From NCBI GenBank assembly GCA_015066785.1, contig SVNT01000007.1:1-64000 (forward strand): 64,000 nucleotides of DNA. The letters are read 5' to 3'. The position numbers and the translations under genes were made by a program. The notes under the pieces are model-generated. The model was not told where the DNA came from and ran no database searches. It saw nothing but the letters and a program-made list of their open reading frames with translations. Numbering within the stretch: the first letter of the stretch is position 1; each line of letters opens with the position of its first letter. The stretch is from Ruminococcus sp. Lineage in GTDB: Bacteria > Bacillota > Clostridia > Oscillospirales > Ruminococcaceae. Below are positions 23,677 through 31,914 of the stretch, piece by piece.

Positions 23677-23718
23677 AAAAAGAAAAGGCGTCAGGATTTT
23701 CATCCCGACGCCATTTTT
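23677..23718. terminator. Bidirectional terminator between the prfB operon and rubrerythrin
   Basis: Stem GGCGTC-A-GGAT / ATCC-C-GACGCC (23687-23697 with 23702-23712) with A-rich sequence on the left and ATTTTTGTTTTT on the right, serving both convergent units. Confidence 0.9.
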
Positions 23719-23725
23719 GTTTTTC

Positions 23726-24274
23726 TTATCCGAAATATCTCTTGAGAAGACCTGCAAAACCGCAACCGTGTCTTGCTTCGTCCTTTGCCATTTCATGAAC
23801 TGTATCATGGATAGCATCGAGGTCGAGTTCCTTTGCACGCTTTGCAAGCTCGAGCTTGCCCTTGCAAGCGCCGTTTTCAGCCATAACACGCTTCTCGAGG
23901 TTTTCCTTTGTGGATGCAGAAACTTCTGTTCCGAGGAGTTCGCAGAATTTAGCTGCGTGTTCAGCCTCTTCCCATGCAGCCTTTTCGTAGAATGCACCTA
24001 CTTCGGGGTAGCCTTCACGGTATGCCACACGAGCCATTGCAAGATACATTCCGACCTCTGTACATTCGCCCATGAAATTCTGTACAAGACCTTCATAAAT
24101 TTCCTTGTCAACGCCCTGAGCAGAGCCTACAACATGCTCGCAAGCCCATGACATTCCTTCGGTTTCCTTTACTTCCGAGAATTTCTCCTTGGGAGCCTTA
24201 CACTGAGGGCAAGCCTCGGGAGCCTCATTACCTTCGTGAACATAACCGCAGATTGCACATACATACTTTTTCAT
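23726..24274 (-). CDS. Rubrerythrin-type protein with N-terminal rubredoxin (reverse rubrerythrin)
   Basis: A 182-residue protein. Residues 1-35 form a rubredoxin-like iron site (Cys6, Cys9, Cys22, Cys25). Residues about 50-180 form a ferritin-like four-helix bundle with diiron ligands in [22 protein letters not shown] and KDEARHG. In classic rubrerythrins the rubredoxin domain is C-terminal; this reversed order occurs in Clostridia, where such proteins reduce hydrogen peroxide or oxygen in the cytoplasm using NADH via redox partners. ATG 24274 follows AAAGGAATTTTAATTGAT. A promoter and a palindromic site lie just upstream, suggesting stress regulation. Confidence 0.9.
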   Translation of the reverse strand: MKKYVCAICGYVHEGNEAPEACPQCKAPKEKFSEVKETEGMSWACEHVVGSAQGVDKEIYEGLVQNFMGECTEVGMYLAMARVAYREGYPEVGAFYEKAAWEEAEHAAKFCELLGTEVSASTKENLEKRVMAENGACKGKLELAKRAKELDLDAIHDTVHEMAKDEARHGCGFAGLLKRYFG

Positions 24275-24304
24275 ATCAATTAAAATTCCTTTCTGTTATT
24301 TTGC

Positions 24305-24357
24305 ATTGTACCTCCCTGGTACAATTAAATGATACTACGCAAAGTTCAAAAAGTCAA
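24305..24357 (-). promoter_or_regulatory. Rubrerythrin promoter with palindromic operator
   Basis: Minus strand: TTGACT (24357-24352), 17-base spacer, TATCAT (24334-24329). At the expected start of transcription lies a perfect 8-bp inverted repeat ATTGTACC-N5-GGTACAAT (24305-24325). It does not match the usual PerR or Fur boxes that I know, so the regulator is unidentified. Confidence 0.72.
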
Positions 24358-24386
24358 TATTTTAATTGCAAGCAAATTATGCTTTA

Positions 24387-26753
24387 TTATGAAATCGCTG
24401 TTGCAATTTTAAAGATAAATTCTCCGTCGGAAAATGCAAGCACCGCAACATCCCCCGATTGAACGGTTTTTTCGAGGTACATTCCCGAAAGAAGATTTTC
24501 CACCTTGCTGACAATGGTACGCCGCAGCGGTCTTGCGCCGTAGGTATCGTCAAATCCGCTGTCTGCAAGAGCCTTTACGGCGTCACTCTCAAACGAAAGC
24601 GAAATGCCGAGTTTCATTGCACGCAGGCGAAGTTCCCCGAGGAGCTTTTCGGCTATCTGCTCTATCTCGGTGCGGTTGAGCCGACGGAAAACTATCATCT
24701 CGTCGATACGGTTGACAAGCTCGGGGCGGAAATTCTTCTTTACCTCGGAAATAACCGCCGACTTTATATCGGAATTTTCGTTTCTTCCGTCGGTAAAGCC
24801 GAGGGTTTTCTTCTCGGTTATAAGTCGTGCCCCTATATTTGAAGTAAGGATAATTATACAGTTGCAGAAATCGGTTTTTCTCCCGTGGGAGTCGGTAAGA
24901 CTTCCCTCCTCTAAAATCTGGAGAAGTATATTGAATATGTCGGGGTGAGCCTTTTCAATCTCGTCGAAAAGCACGATGGAATACGGCTTTCTGCGCACCC
25001 TTTCTGTCAGCTTGCCGCCTTCTTCAAAGCCGACGTATCCCGGCGGAGAGCCTATCAGCTTTGACACGGAATGAGGCTCCATATACTCCGACATATCAAG
25101 GGTTATTATTGATTTTTCGTCACCGAAAAGACATTCCGCAAGTGCCTTGCAGAGTTCGGTTTTGCCGACGCCCGTAGGCCCCAGAAACATAAACGACCCG
25201 ACAGGTCTGTGCGGGTCACGCAGACCTATCCTGCTGCGGCGGATAGCCTCCGCAACTGCCGTGACAGCCTCGTTCTGCCCGACAATTCTTTTGTGGAGCG
25301 TATCCTCAAGCGAGCGGAGCTTTTCCTCGTCACTTGAGGTTATCTTCTGCACGGGAATACCCGTACGCATTGCGACAACATCGGCTATATCCTCCGCTGT
25401 GACAACTTCTTCACGCACCGAGGATATTCTGCGCCCCGCATTTGCCTTTCTGCGAAGATACTCGTCACGCTCGGCGATATTTGTTTCGCCGCTTTTCATC
25501 AGCATACGGTTGAGTGCCTCTGACAGTTCGTCAAGCGTCTGCGGAGGGCTTGACGCTTTCATTCTCACCCTCGACGAAGCCTCGTCGATGAGGTCTATCG
25601 CCTTGTCGGGAAGAAATCTGTCGTTGATATATCGTACAGAAAGCGACACGGCACTTTCGATTGCCTCGTCGGTGATTTTTACATTATGGTGTTTTTCGTA
25701 GCGTGACTTCAGCCCTTCGAGAATACCGACCGCTGTTTCGGCAGAAGGTTCCGCAACATACACAGGCTGGAAACGCCTTTCGAGTGCGCTGTCTTTTTCG
25801 ATGTATTTCTTGTATTCTTCAACGGTTGTGGCGCCTATAACCTGAAGGTCGCCTCTCGCAAGCTGTGGCTTGAGGATATTTGCGGCGTCTATTGCGCCCT
25901 CCGCAGAGCCTGCACCGACAATAGTGTGGATTTCATCTATAAAAAGAATTACATTCCCCGAAGTTACGACTTCCTCTATGCAGGATTTTATCCGTTCCTC
26001 GAAATCGCCACGATATTTTGCCCCCGCAACCATAGATGATATATCCAGCGAAAAGATATGCTTGCCCCTGATACATTCAGGGACATCACCACGCACAAGA
26101 AGTTGTGCTATCCCCTCGGCAATGGCTGTTTTTCCGACTCCCGCCTCACCTATAAGGCAGGGGTTGTTTTTTGTTCTGCGTGAAAGCACCTGTATAACCC
26201 GCTCGATTTCCTCGTCCCGTGCGAATACGGGGTCGCATTTTTTCTGTATTGCCAGAAGATTGAGGTCACGCCCGTATTTTGTGAGCACAGGCAGTTTCAG
26301 GGTATCCTTGACCGCAGTATCACGCATTTCGGTACCGTTGCAGTCTGTGTAGAGCTTTGCTATACTGCCGCCAAGCTCCTTTATTATTCCCATAGCGGAA
26401 GAGCCGTTCTCCTTGAGTATAGCCATAAGGATATGCTCCGTCCCTGCCTGCTTTGACTCGCTTGTGCGTGAAATTGCCGCAGCGCTGTCGACAATCCTGC
26501 TTGCCGTCGGGGTAAGGGAGGAAAAATCCATCTTCGTAGGTAAACCCTTGCCGACAAGCTCTATTATCTTCTCACGGACATTCTCCTTTGTTATTCCGCC
26601 CGACGAAAGAATAGCCTTTGCTGTGCCCTCAAACATAATGCCATACAGGATATGCTCGCTGCCGACATAGGTGTGCCCCATCTCCGACGCCGAATTCACC
26701 GCCCTTTCAAGCGCTGTATTTGCCAGCTTTGTGAAACATTCCGAACGATACAT
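24387..26753 (-). CDS. clpC: ClpC-type AAA+ unfoldase (Clp protease ATPase subunit)
   Basis: A 788-residue Hsp100 protein. The N domain (about 1-145) has the double Clp_N repeat (GHTYVGSEHILYG). AAA1 carries Walker A GEAGVGKTAIAEG and Walker B ILFIDEIHT; AAA2 carries GPTGVGKTELCKAL and IVLFDEIEKAHPDIFN. The middle coiled-coil between them (about 395-450) is short, as in ClpC/ClpA rather than ClpB, and a Leu-Gly-Phe loop (KKTLGFTDG) fits the ClpP-docking tripeptide. It unfolds proteins for ClpP in the cytoplasm. Unlike the Bacillus ctsR-mcsA-mcsB-clpC operon, it stands alone and no CtsR-like heptad repeat is visible upstream. Confidence 0.9.
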   Translation of the reverse strand: MYRSECFTKLANTALERAVNSASEMGHTYVGSEHILYGIMFEGTAKAILSSGGITKENVREKIIELVGKGLPTKMDFSSLTPTASRIVDSAAAISRTSESKQAGTEHILMAILKENGSSAMGIIKELGGSIAKLYTDCNGTEMRDTAVKDTLKLPVLTKYGRDLNLLAIQKKCDPVFARDEEIERVIQVLSRRTKNNPCLIGEAGVGKTAIAEGIAQLLVRGDVPECIRGKHIFSLDISSMVAGAKYRGDFEERIKSCIEEVVTSGNVILFIDEIHTIVGAGSAEGAIDAANILKPQLARGDLQVIGATTVEEYKKYIEKDSALERRFQPVYVAEPSAETAVGILEGLKSRYEKHHNVKITDEAIESAVSLSVRYINDRFLPDKAIDLIDEASSRVRMKASSPPQTLDELSEALNRMLMKSGETNIAERDEYLRRKANAGRRISSVREEVVTAEDIADVVAMRTGIPVQKITSSDEEKLRSLEDTLHKRIVGQNEAVTAVAEAIRRSRIGLRDPHRPVGSFMFLGPTGVGKTELCKALAECLFGDEKSIITLDMSEYMEPHSVSKLIGSPPGYVGFEEGGKLTERVRRKPYSIVLFDEIEKAHPDIFNILLQILEEGSLTDSHGRKTDFCNCIIILTSNIGARLITEKKTLGFTDGRNENSDIKSAVISEVKKNFRPELVNRIDEMIVFRRLNRTEIEQIAEKLLGELRLRAMKLGISLSFESDAVKALADSGFDDTYGARPLRRTIVSKVENLLSGMYLEKTVQSGDVAVLAFSDGEFIFKIATAIS

Positions 26754-26874
26754 TGTTATACCTCCTCAATAATACATTCCGATAACTATTGTACTGCGCA
26801 GAGAATTAAAAAAATGTCGCAATCTGTCAGAGGATTTTTTTGTAACAGATTTATCGAATCCCCATACAATGTAC

Positions 26875-26934
26875 TATAAAACGGAGCAAACACGAAAACA
26901 AATTCATTGTCCTTTGTTTTCGTACCGTTTTATA
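26875..26934. repeat. Large two-part palindrome between clpC and the cysteine-rich gene
   Basis: Outer arms TATAAAACGG / CCGTTTTATA (26875-26884 with 26925-26934) and inner arms ACGAAAACAAA / TTTGTTTTCGT (26892-26902 with 26913-26923) form one interrupted hairpin with a 10-base loop. It lies 71 bases before the cysteine-rich gene and 122 bases upstream of clpC. There is no T run, so an operator or an RNA structure is more likely than a terminator. Confidence 0.6.
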
Positions 26935-27005
26935 AAACTCACCATTTTAATAATGCGTGAATTACACTACATCATTCAAATCTTTTTTAAAGGAGAGTGT
27001 CATTT

Positions 27006-27164
27006 ATGAACTGTGGATTTGGCGGCGGCGGATGCTGGTGGATTATCATCCTTATTCTTATCCTCGTATGCTGCGGCGGTGGCTGCGGAAGCAACTCCTG
27101 CGGCAACAGCTGTGGCAACAACTGCGGTTGCGGTTGCGACAACAACTGCGGCTGTGGCTGCTAG
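27006..27164 (+). CDS. 52-residue cysteine/glycine-rich membrane peptide
   Basis: Starts at ATG 27006 behind AAAGGAGAGTGTCATTT. The product has a short glycine-rich head (Cys3, four Gly, Cys10), a hydrophobic helix WWIIILILILV (11-21), and a tail rich in Cys, Gly and Asn (CGNNCGCGC pattern). Thirteen of 52 residues are cysteine. It resembles in layout, but not in sequence, small YjcZ-type Gly-rich membrane peptides of spore formers. No protease motif or modification enzyme is adjacent. It could bind metal, sit in the spore coat or be a surface peptide; function is unknown. The frame is preferred to overlapping longer frames because of its ribosome site and its regular composition. Confidence 0.65.
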   Translation: MNCGFGGGGCWWIIILILILVCCGGGCGSNSCGNSCGNNCGCGCDNNCGCGC

Positions 27165-27222
27165 TACAGCAAAAAAGCGCACTCCGTTACGGGTAATTAC
27201 CGCATAGTGCGGTGCTGAGCCG

Positions 27223-27261
27223 AAAAACCTCCGATACTCTGTGATTCTCACGGTATCGGAG
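27223..27261 (-). terminator. Terminator of the adaptor-permease operon
   Basis: Stem CTCCGATAC / GTATCGGAG (27229-27237 with 27253-27261); on the minus strand it is followed by GTTTTTCGG. Confidence 0.75.
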
Positions 27262-27284
27262 TGGCTCTCCCGTGAGGGAGCAAG

Positions 27285-28460
27285 CTATTCTTCACGAAGT
27301 GCATCGACGGGTTTCATTTTCGACGCCTTGAATGCAGGGTATACCCCGAAAAGCACCCCCGACAGCAAGGAAAACAACACCGCAATTATAACGGTGACAA
27401 CATCAAACGGTGCGTTCACCCCTGTAAGCAGGCGTGCGCAGTAAAAAAGGACAAGCCCTGCGACAGTACCGAAAAAACTCCCGATGAGTGATATTAATGC
27501 CGATTCGGTAAGGAATTCCGCCATGATGTCGATATTTCTTGCTCCGAGTGACTTCTTTATACCTATTTCACGCCGACGCTCACGCACAGTAGTCAGCATT
27601 ACCGTCATAACGGACAGACCCGACACTGCAAGGGAAATTCCGCCGATTGCAGTAAGCCCGACGGAAACGGTATCCGCAATACCCGTGAGATGCGATTTCT
27701 GTCTGAATAGATTTTCGGCGTCGACCTCTACCGTTTCGTCCGCAAGGCAGGAAACTACCCGACTGATTTTCCTTTCCGCCGTATCAGCATATTTTTCATC
27801 GGTCAGCTTTACCGTTATTTCATCAAAACTATATGCTGAAATTTCGTTGTTGAGTGATGTGTACGGCACGTAGACGAATGCGGGAACAAGGTCTCCGAAC
27901 ATATTCTGAAGGATATTCACACCGTTGCTGACAACACCGATTATGAGGAACTCCTCCTCACTGCCGTTAATCGTAATGTTTGCCGTTTTGCCGACTATGT
28001 TTTCTCTTTTGTAGCCGTTCAGGGCGAGCTGTTCGTCAACTATACATACCCGTTCACCGCCGATAACATCCCCACGGTTGAACATCCGCCCGTGAAGCAC
28101 ATCAAGCCGTATGATTTCGCCTGCGTCCTCGTTGACGCCCCACACCATTGTAGGTGCTGTGGTTTCGTGTATGGTCGTCTTGGTGTAGCAGTTCATCATC
28201 GGCATTGCATTTTCGACACACGGAATACTTCTGACGGCCTCAAGCTCGTCCTCCCACAAGTCATAATCCGACGAGGTTATAACGACGCTGTCCATTCCCA
28301 TATCGCTCATCTGCCTGTTTATAGCCTCTTTGCCGATATTTCCGACCGAAGAAACGGTTATTACCGATGCAACACCGATAGCAATTCCGCCTGCCGTAAG
28401 AAATGTACGGGCACGGTTACGCATAAGTCCGCCGAATATTTTCCCGATACCGATATACAT
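27285..28460 (-). CDS. MacB/FtsX-type ABC transporter permease
   Basis: A 391-residue permease with the MacB_PCD-plus-FtsX layout: an N-terminal transmembrane helix preceded by RNRARTFLTAGGIAIGVAS (about 15-33), a large extracytoplasmic domain (about 50-265), then three C-terminal helices (about 270-295, 320-345, 355-378) and the typical ending PAFKASKMKPVDALREE. The motif RERRREIGIKKSLGA (about 294-308) is the coupling segment before the last helices. These permeases use mechanotransmission to drive peptides, antibiotics or lipids out. Its ATG overlaps the stop of the adaptor gene (TAATG). No ATPase gene is adjacent, so the nucleotide-binding partner must be encoded elsewhere. Confidence 0.85.
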   Translation of the reverse strand: MYIGIGKIFGGLMRNRARTFLTAGGIAIGVASVITVSSVGNIGKEAINRQMSDMGMDSVVITSSDYDLWEDELEAVRSIPCVENAMPMMNCYTKTTIHETTAPTMVWGVNEDAGEIIRLDVLHGRMFNRGDVIGGERVCIVDEQLALNGYKRENIVGKTANITINGSEEEFLIIGVVSNGVNILQNMFGDLVPAFVYVPYTSLNNEISAYSFDEITVKLTDEKYADTAERKISRVVSCLADETVEVDAENLFRQKSHLTGIADTVSVGLTAIGGISLAVSGLSVMTVMLTTVRERRREIGIKKSLGARNIDIMAEFLTESALISLIGSFFGTVAGLVLFYCARLLTGVNAPFDVVTVIIAVLFSLLSGVLFGVYPAFKASKMKPVDALREE

Positions 28461-29116
28461 TACTCGCCCTCCGATATGCTGACATATTCCCCGTCCGATA
28501 ATTCGCTGTCGGAGAGAATAACATAATCTCCGTATCCAAGACCGTCCGTGACCTCTACCCCTCCGCTGAATTCAACGCCCGTGTCTATCTCCTTTTTCAC
28601 GCAGATACCGCTGTTGAAGACATAGACAAATTCATTCCCGTCGTTGTCGACATCGATGGCCTCGTACGGAAGAACTTCGACGTCACGGGACTCGGCGGTG
28701 AAAATCCGTGCCTTTGCAGTACAACCCGTTCTCACAAGCTCATCGGGTTCGTCAAGACGGACTTTCACGACAATTACGGTGGATTGCGCCGTTCCGACAA
28801 CACGCTTTACCGCAGTCGATGAAATTTCCTCCACGGTAGCTGAATACTCATTGTCAGCGAAGGCATTACCGCTGACGACTGCCTTCTGCCCTGCCTTCAC
28901 AGAAGCAATACGGTTCTCCGGGACAAGCACCTCGGCGTAGAATATTCCTCCGTCGCTGATTATTTCTCCGCCTGCAATAACGCTCTCGGTATATTCGACG
29001 GTTTTTACCGACACGACATCAACCTCGGGGATATTCTTTTTCCAGACGGAAATACCGTAAAGCACCACGGCACACAAAAGCGCCGAAAGTGAAAAAAGTA
29101 TTGTAATACGTTTCAT
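28460..29116 (-). CDS. Membrane-fusion (HlyD/YknX-like) adaptor protein
   Basis: A 218-residue protein with an N-terminal membrane anchor (about 4-25) and a short adaptor body: a beta-barrel-like part (GGIFYAEVLVPENRIASVKAGQKAVVSG, split here, about 60-88) and a membrane-proximal part (about 150-218) ending in GYGDYVILSDSELSDGEYVS. The lipoyl and alpha-hairpin modules usual in HlyD proteins are nearly absent, so it is a minimal adaptor. It is expressed just ahead of the permease with overlapping stop/start codons, forming a MacAB-like pair without MacB's own ATPase domain. Confidence 0.75.
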   Translation of the reverse strand: MKRITILFSLSALLCAVVLYGISVWKKNIPEVDVVSVKTVEYTESVIAGGEIISDGGIFYAEVLVPENRIASVKAGQKAVVSGNAFADNEYSATVEEISSTAVKRVVGTAQSTVIVVKVRLDEPDELVRTGCTAKARIFTAESRDVEVLPYEAIDVDNDGNEFVYVFNSGICVKKEIDTGVEFSGGVEVTDGLGYGDYVILSDSELSDGEYVSISEGE

Positions 29117-29302
29117 TATTCATTCCTCCTTTTCCTTATTATGAGACCTGCAAAAGAATTTTAAACCTGCCATAATTGTAAATTATAACCATAAATGTAC
29201 ATTATTTGTATACCAAACATTTTCAAAATCACCTTTTTGTATAATAAAACTAAATGTTTTTATGCCCTTTGTACAAATTCACGGCTTTGAGCACTGTTGA
29301 TA

Positions 29303-29331
29303 TTGACTTTTTCTATAAAATAAATTATAAT
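29303..29331 (+). promoter_or_regulatory. Promoter of the chemoreceptor gene
   Basis: TTGACT (29303-29308), 17-base spacer, TATAAT (29326-29331). The 70-base leader contains a small GTGGC/GCCAC hairpin before the ribosome site GAAGGGGGC. Confidence 0.82.
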
Positions 29332-29407
29332 TAATACATTAAACATGGTGGCATTGTTAATAAGCCACTTATAGCAAAAAAATATATCCGAAGGGGGCAT
29401 ACAGTAT

Positions 29408-31342
29408 ATGTCTAAAATAGGAAAACAACTGATTTCAATCGTATCGTTACTCATCGCACTTGCAGTTGCGGTTGCGCTCGTTGCAACGGTGCTATTGTTC
29501 TCAAACTACAACAACGACATAATGGCAGTTCATGCTGAAGTCGGTGTAAAGATTCTCAAGCAGGAATTCGAAGTTGAAACTGACAGACTCGAAAACATCT
29601 ACAAGGTATTCCAGCAGAACACAGGTTTCACAAATGCAGTTGCATCAGGCAACACTGCAACCATTGAAACAGCATGGAACGGTGCCAAGGAACACGAAGG
29701 TGACTTCCTCCTTGTTACCGACAAATCAGGAAATGTAATCTGGAAATCCGAAAACTGCACACTTGCAGCACACGATGTTTCTTCAGCTCTTAACGGCGGA
29801 ATAACAAAGGGTATTGTTTCAGATAACAACATGGCACTTTCACTCCAGTACATAGCTCCCGTAAATGCAAGCGGATCGACAGTCGGCGCATGCATCATCG
29901 GTATGGACCTTGCTGAAACACAGTATCTCGATGCAGTAAAAAGCCAGTCGGATACAGAAGTAACAGTATTTGCAAACAACGTACGTTACTCAACAACAGT
30001 AATTCAGAGTGACGGCACTCGTGCAGTAGGAACAACAATGTCCGATGCTGTAAAGAAGGTCGTTCTCGACAACCAGTCAACATATATAGGTCAGGCTGAC
30101 ATCCTCGGTCAGAACCACTTCGTTGAATATGCACCTATGTACGACATCAACGGAAAGCTCGTCGGTGCTTATTTCGCAGGTAGCTCATCAGCAGAAGCAG
30201 ACGCAGCATTCACAGGCGTTATCGCAATTTCAAGTATACTTGCACTTGTTATCATCATCGGTTCAGCTGTTGTTCTCTTCATCATCATCCAGAGACTTAT
30301 TTCAAATCCTATCACAGAAGTAAGCGCACTTTCAGAAAGCATGAGCAACGGTATCCTCGATGTTCCCGACTTTACAACAAAGTTTGCAGACAACGAAATC
30401 GGTTCGTTTGCAATGCAGCTCCAGGATACAAAGCATATCCTCGACTCTTACATTCAGGATATTTCAAGAATCCTTATTGCAATGTCTGACGGAGACTTCT
30501 CAGAAAAGCCTCAGGTTCAGTACGCAGGTAACTTCATTACAATCAGAGATTCATTTGAAAAGATTGAAGGCACACTCAGCGCTATCATCAACAACATGAA
30601 TGCTTCTTCACAGGAAGTAATGATTGGTTCTTCACAGATGGCAAACGGCTCACAGGTACTCGCAGACGGTACTACAAAGCAGGCTAACGCAATCGAAGAA
30701 CTCACAGCTACAATCACAGATATTTCAAAGCATGTTCAGCTTAACGCTGAAAACGCTGCTAAGGCAGAAAAGCTCTCGTCAGACGTTCAGAACAAGGTAA
30801 TCTTCCAGAACGAAGAAATGACAAACATGCTCAACGCTATGGCAGACATCGAAGACAAGTCAAACGAAATCGGAAAGATCATCAAGACTATCGACGATAT
30901 CGCATTCCAGACAAACATCCTTGCACTTAACGCCGCTGTTGAGGCTGCACGTGCAGGTGCTGCAGGTAAGGGCTTCGCAGTAGTTGCTGACGAAGTACGT
31001 AACCTTGCTTCAAAGAGTGCTGAGGCTGCAAAGAACACAACAAACCTCATCTCCGCTTCAATCGACGCTGTAAACAACGGTGCTGCAATCGCAAACTCAA
31101 CTGCAGAATCGATGAAGGAAGTAATGGAAATCTCCAAGGAGACAAACTCACTCATCATCAATATTGCAACAGCTACAAACGAACAGGCTGACGCTATCAG
31201 CCAGGTAACAATCGGTCTTGACCAGATTTCACAGGTAGTTCAGCAGAACTCCGCAACAGCAGAAGAAACAGCTGCTTCCTGCGAAGAGCTCAGCGGACAG
31301 TCAAGACTCCTCAAGGAACAGGTTGCAAGATTCAAGATCTAG
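29408..31342 (+). CDS. Methyl-accepting chemotaxis protein with Cache sensor
   Basis: A 644-residue chemoreceptor. Membrane helix 1 lies at about 9-31, an extracellular single-Cache-like ligand domain at about 35-270, membrane helix 2 at about 272-297, HAMP at about 298-350 with a second HAMP-like segment, and a cytoplasmic signalling coiled coil at about 390-640. The conserved hairpin tip reads [20 protein letters not shown], followed by [16 protein letters not shown]. It should pass ligand state to CheA/CheW; no che genes are in the window. With the flagellin gene it hints at motility, although the ligand is unknown. Unusually high use of TCA/GCA/ACA codons compared with its neighbours suggests strong expression. 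Confidence 0.93.
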   Translation: MSKIGKQLISIVSLLIALAVAVALVATVLLFSNYNNDIMAVHAEVGVKILKQEFEVETDRLENIYKVFQQNTGFTNAVASGNTATIETAWNGAKEHEGDFLLVTDKSGNVIWKSENCTLAAHDVSSALNGGITKGIVSDNNMALSLQYIAPVNASGSTVGACIIGMDLAETQYLDAVKSQSDTEVTVFANNVRYSTTVIQSDGTRAVGTTMSDAVKKVVLDNQSTYIGQADILGQNHFVEYAPMYDINGKLVGAYFAGSSSAEADAAFTGVIAISSILALVIIIGSAVVLFIIIQRLISNPITEVSALSESMSNGILDVPDFTTKFADNEIGSFAMQLQDTKHILDSYIQDISRILIAMSDGDFSEKPQVQYAGNFITIRDSFEKIEGTLSAIINNMNASSQEVMIGSSQMANGSQVLADGTTKQANAIEELTATITDISKHVQLNAENAAKAEKLSSDVQNKVIFQNEEMTNMLNAMADIEDKSNEIGKIIKTIDDIAFQTNILALNAAVEAARAGAAGKGFAVVADEVRNLASKSAEAAKNTTNLISASIDAVNNGAAIANSTAESMKEVMEISKETNSLIINIATATNEQADAISQVTIGLDQISQVVQQNSATAEETAASCEELSGQSRLLKEQVARFKI

Positions 31343-31366
31343 TTCCCGTTCAGTATATCTACTATC

Positions 31367-31402
31367 AAAAAGCGACATTGCAAAACGCAATGTCGCTTTT
31401 TT
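31367..31402 (+). terminator. Terminator of the chemoreceptor gene
   Basis: Perfect stem AAAAAGCGACATTGC / GCAATGTCGCTTTTT (31367-31381 with 31387-31401), loop AAAAC, ending in a T run. Confidence 0.93.
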
Positions 31403-31417
31403 CACGCCTTCGTGATA

Positions 31418-31446
31418 TTGACATTTTCGTAACAATGCTGTATAAT
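31418..31446 (+). promoter_or_regulatory. Promoter of the hydrogenase-maturation leader
   Basis: Perfect TTGACA (31418-31423) and TATAAT (31441-31446), 17-base spacer. It lies about 170 bases before the first gene, leaving a long noncoding leader. Confidence 0.9.
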
Positions 31447-31452
31447 GATATT

Positions 31453-31600
31453 GACGGATAGCGTGATTTTATTGCGGTATCGGTTTCTTTCAAAAATTCA
31501 CATCGGATTGCAAGGATTTTTCTGAACAATCGGACGGTTGAAATTACACCTATAACTGTAATTACTGCGCCCTTTTGTCAGAAAAGGGCGTTTTTATTTT
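31453..31600 (+). ncRNA. Leader RNA ending in an intrinsic terminator, upstream of the hydrogenase-maturation genes
   Basis: About 150 bases with no ATG-led frame. It ends in CGCCCTTTT-GTCAG-AAAAGGGCG (31568-31590) plus TTTTTATTTT, only a few bases before the ribosome site of the regulator gene. A second hairpin AATTAC/GTAATT (about 31541-31562) precedes it and could be part of an antiterminator. The layout is that of a riboswitch or protein-controlled attenuator, or of a free small RNA. It does not match a riboswitch class I can recall. Promoter and terminator are seen; control of the genes is inferred. Confidence 0.6.
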
Positions 31601-31618
31601 GGAAACGGAGGGTAATGC

Positions 31619-31867
31619 TTGGACAAAAGAATAGGTGTTGTCGGAATAATCATCGAAAGCGAAGACGCCGTTGACGCTGTGAACACAACGCTCCACAGCT
31701 ACCGTGACATCATTGCGGGGCGAATGGGACTCCCCTATCGAGAGCGTGGCTGTTCGGTAATTTCGCTGATTGTTGACGCAGATTCAGACAGAATAAGTGC
31801 ATTGACGGGAACTCTCGGAAAAATAACAGGAGTTTCAGTAAAATCGGCACTTCAGAAAAATAAATAA
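31619..31867 (+). CDS. TM1266-type iron-only hydrogenase system regulator
   Basis: An 82-residue ACT-like/NikR-C-like protein of the TM1266 family, found next to hydrogenase maturation genes and annotated as their putative regulator. The start VVGIIIESEDAVDAVNTTLHSY and the middle block RMGLPYRERGCSVISLIVDA (split) are typical. It has no DNA-binding domain of its own, so how it acts is not known. Translation starts at TTG 31619, eight bases after CGGAGGG; an ATG four bases earlier is out of frame. It comes 48 bases before hydG and is probably co-transcribed, behind the terminator-containing leader. Confidence 0.82.
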   Translation: MDKRIGVVGIIIESEDAVDAVNTTLHSYRDIIAGRMGLPYRERGCSVISLIVDADSDRISALTGTLGKITGVSVKSALQKNK

Positions 31868-31914
31868 AAAAGGAAAGGAGATGCACTCTCCCCCAAAAGA
31901 GTGCAACAAAGAAT

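Noticed and set aside
26957..27251. Overlapping frames on both strands around the cysteine-rich gene
   Set aside because: They are low-complexity readings of the same Gly/Cys repeat DNA (Ala/Val/Thr or Leu/Arg/Gln runs). Only the frame 27006-27164 has a good ribosome site and a coherent composition.
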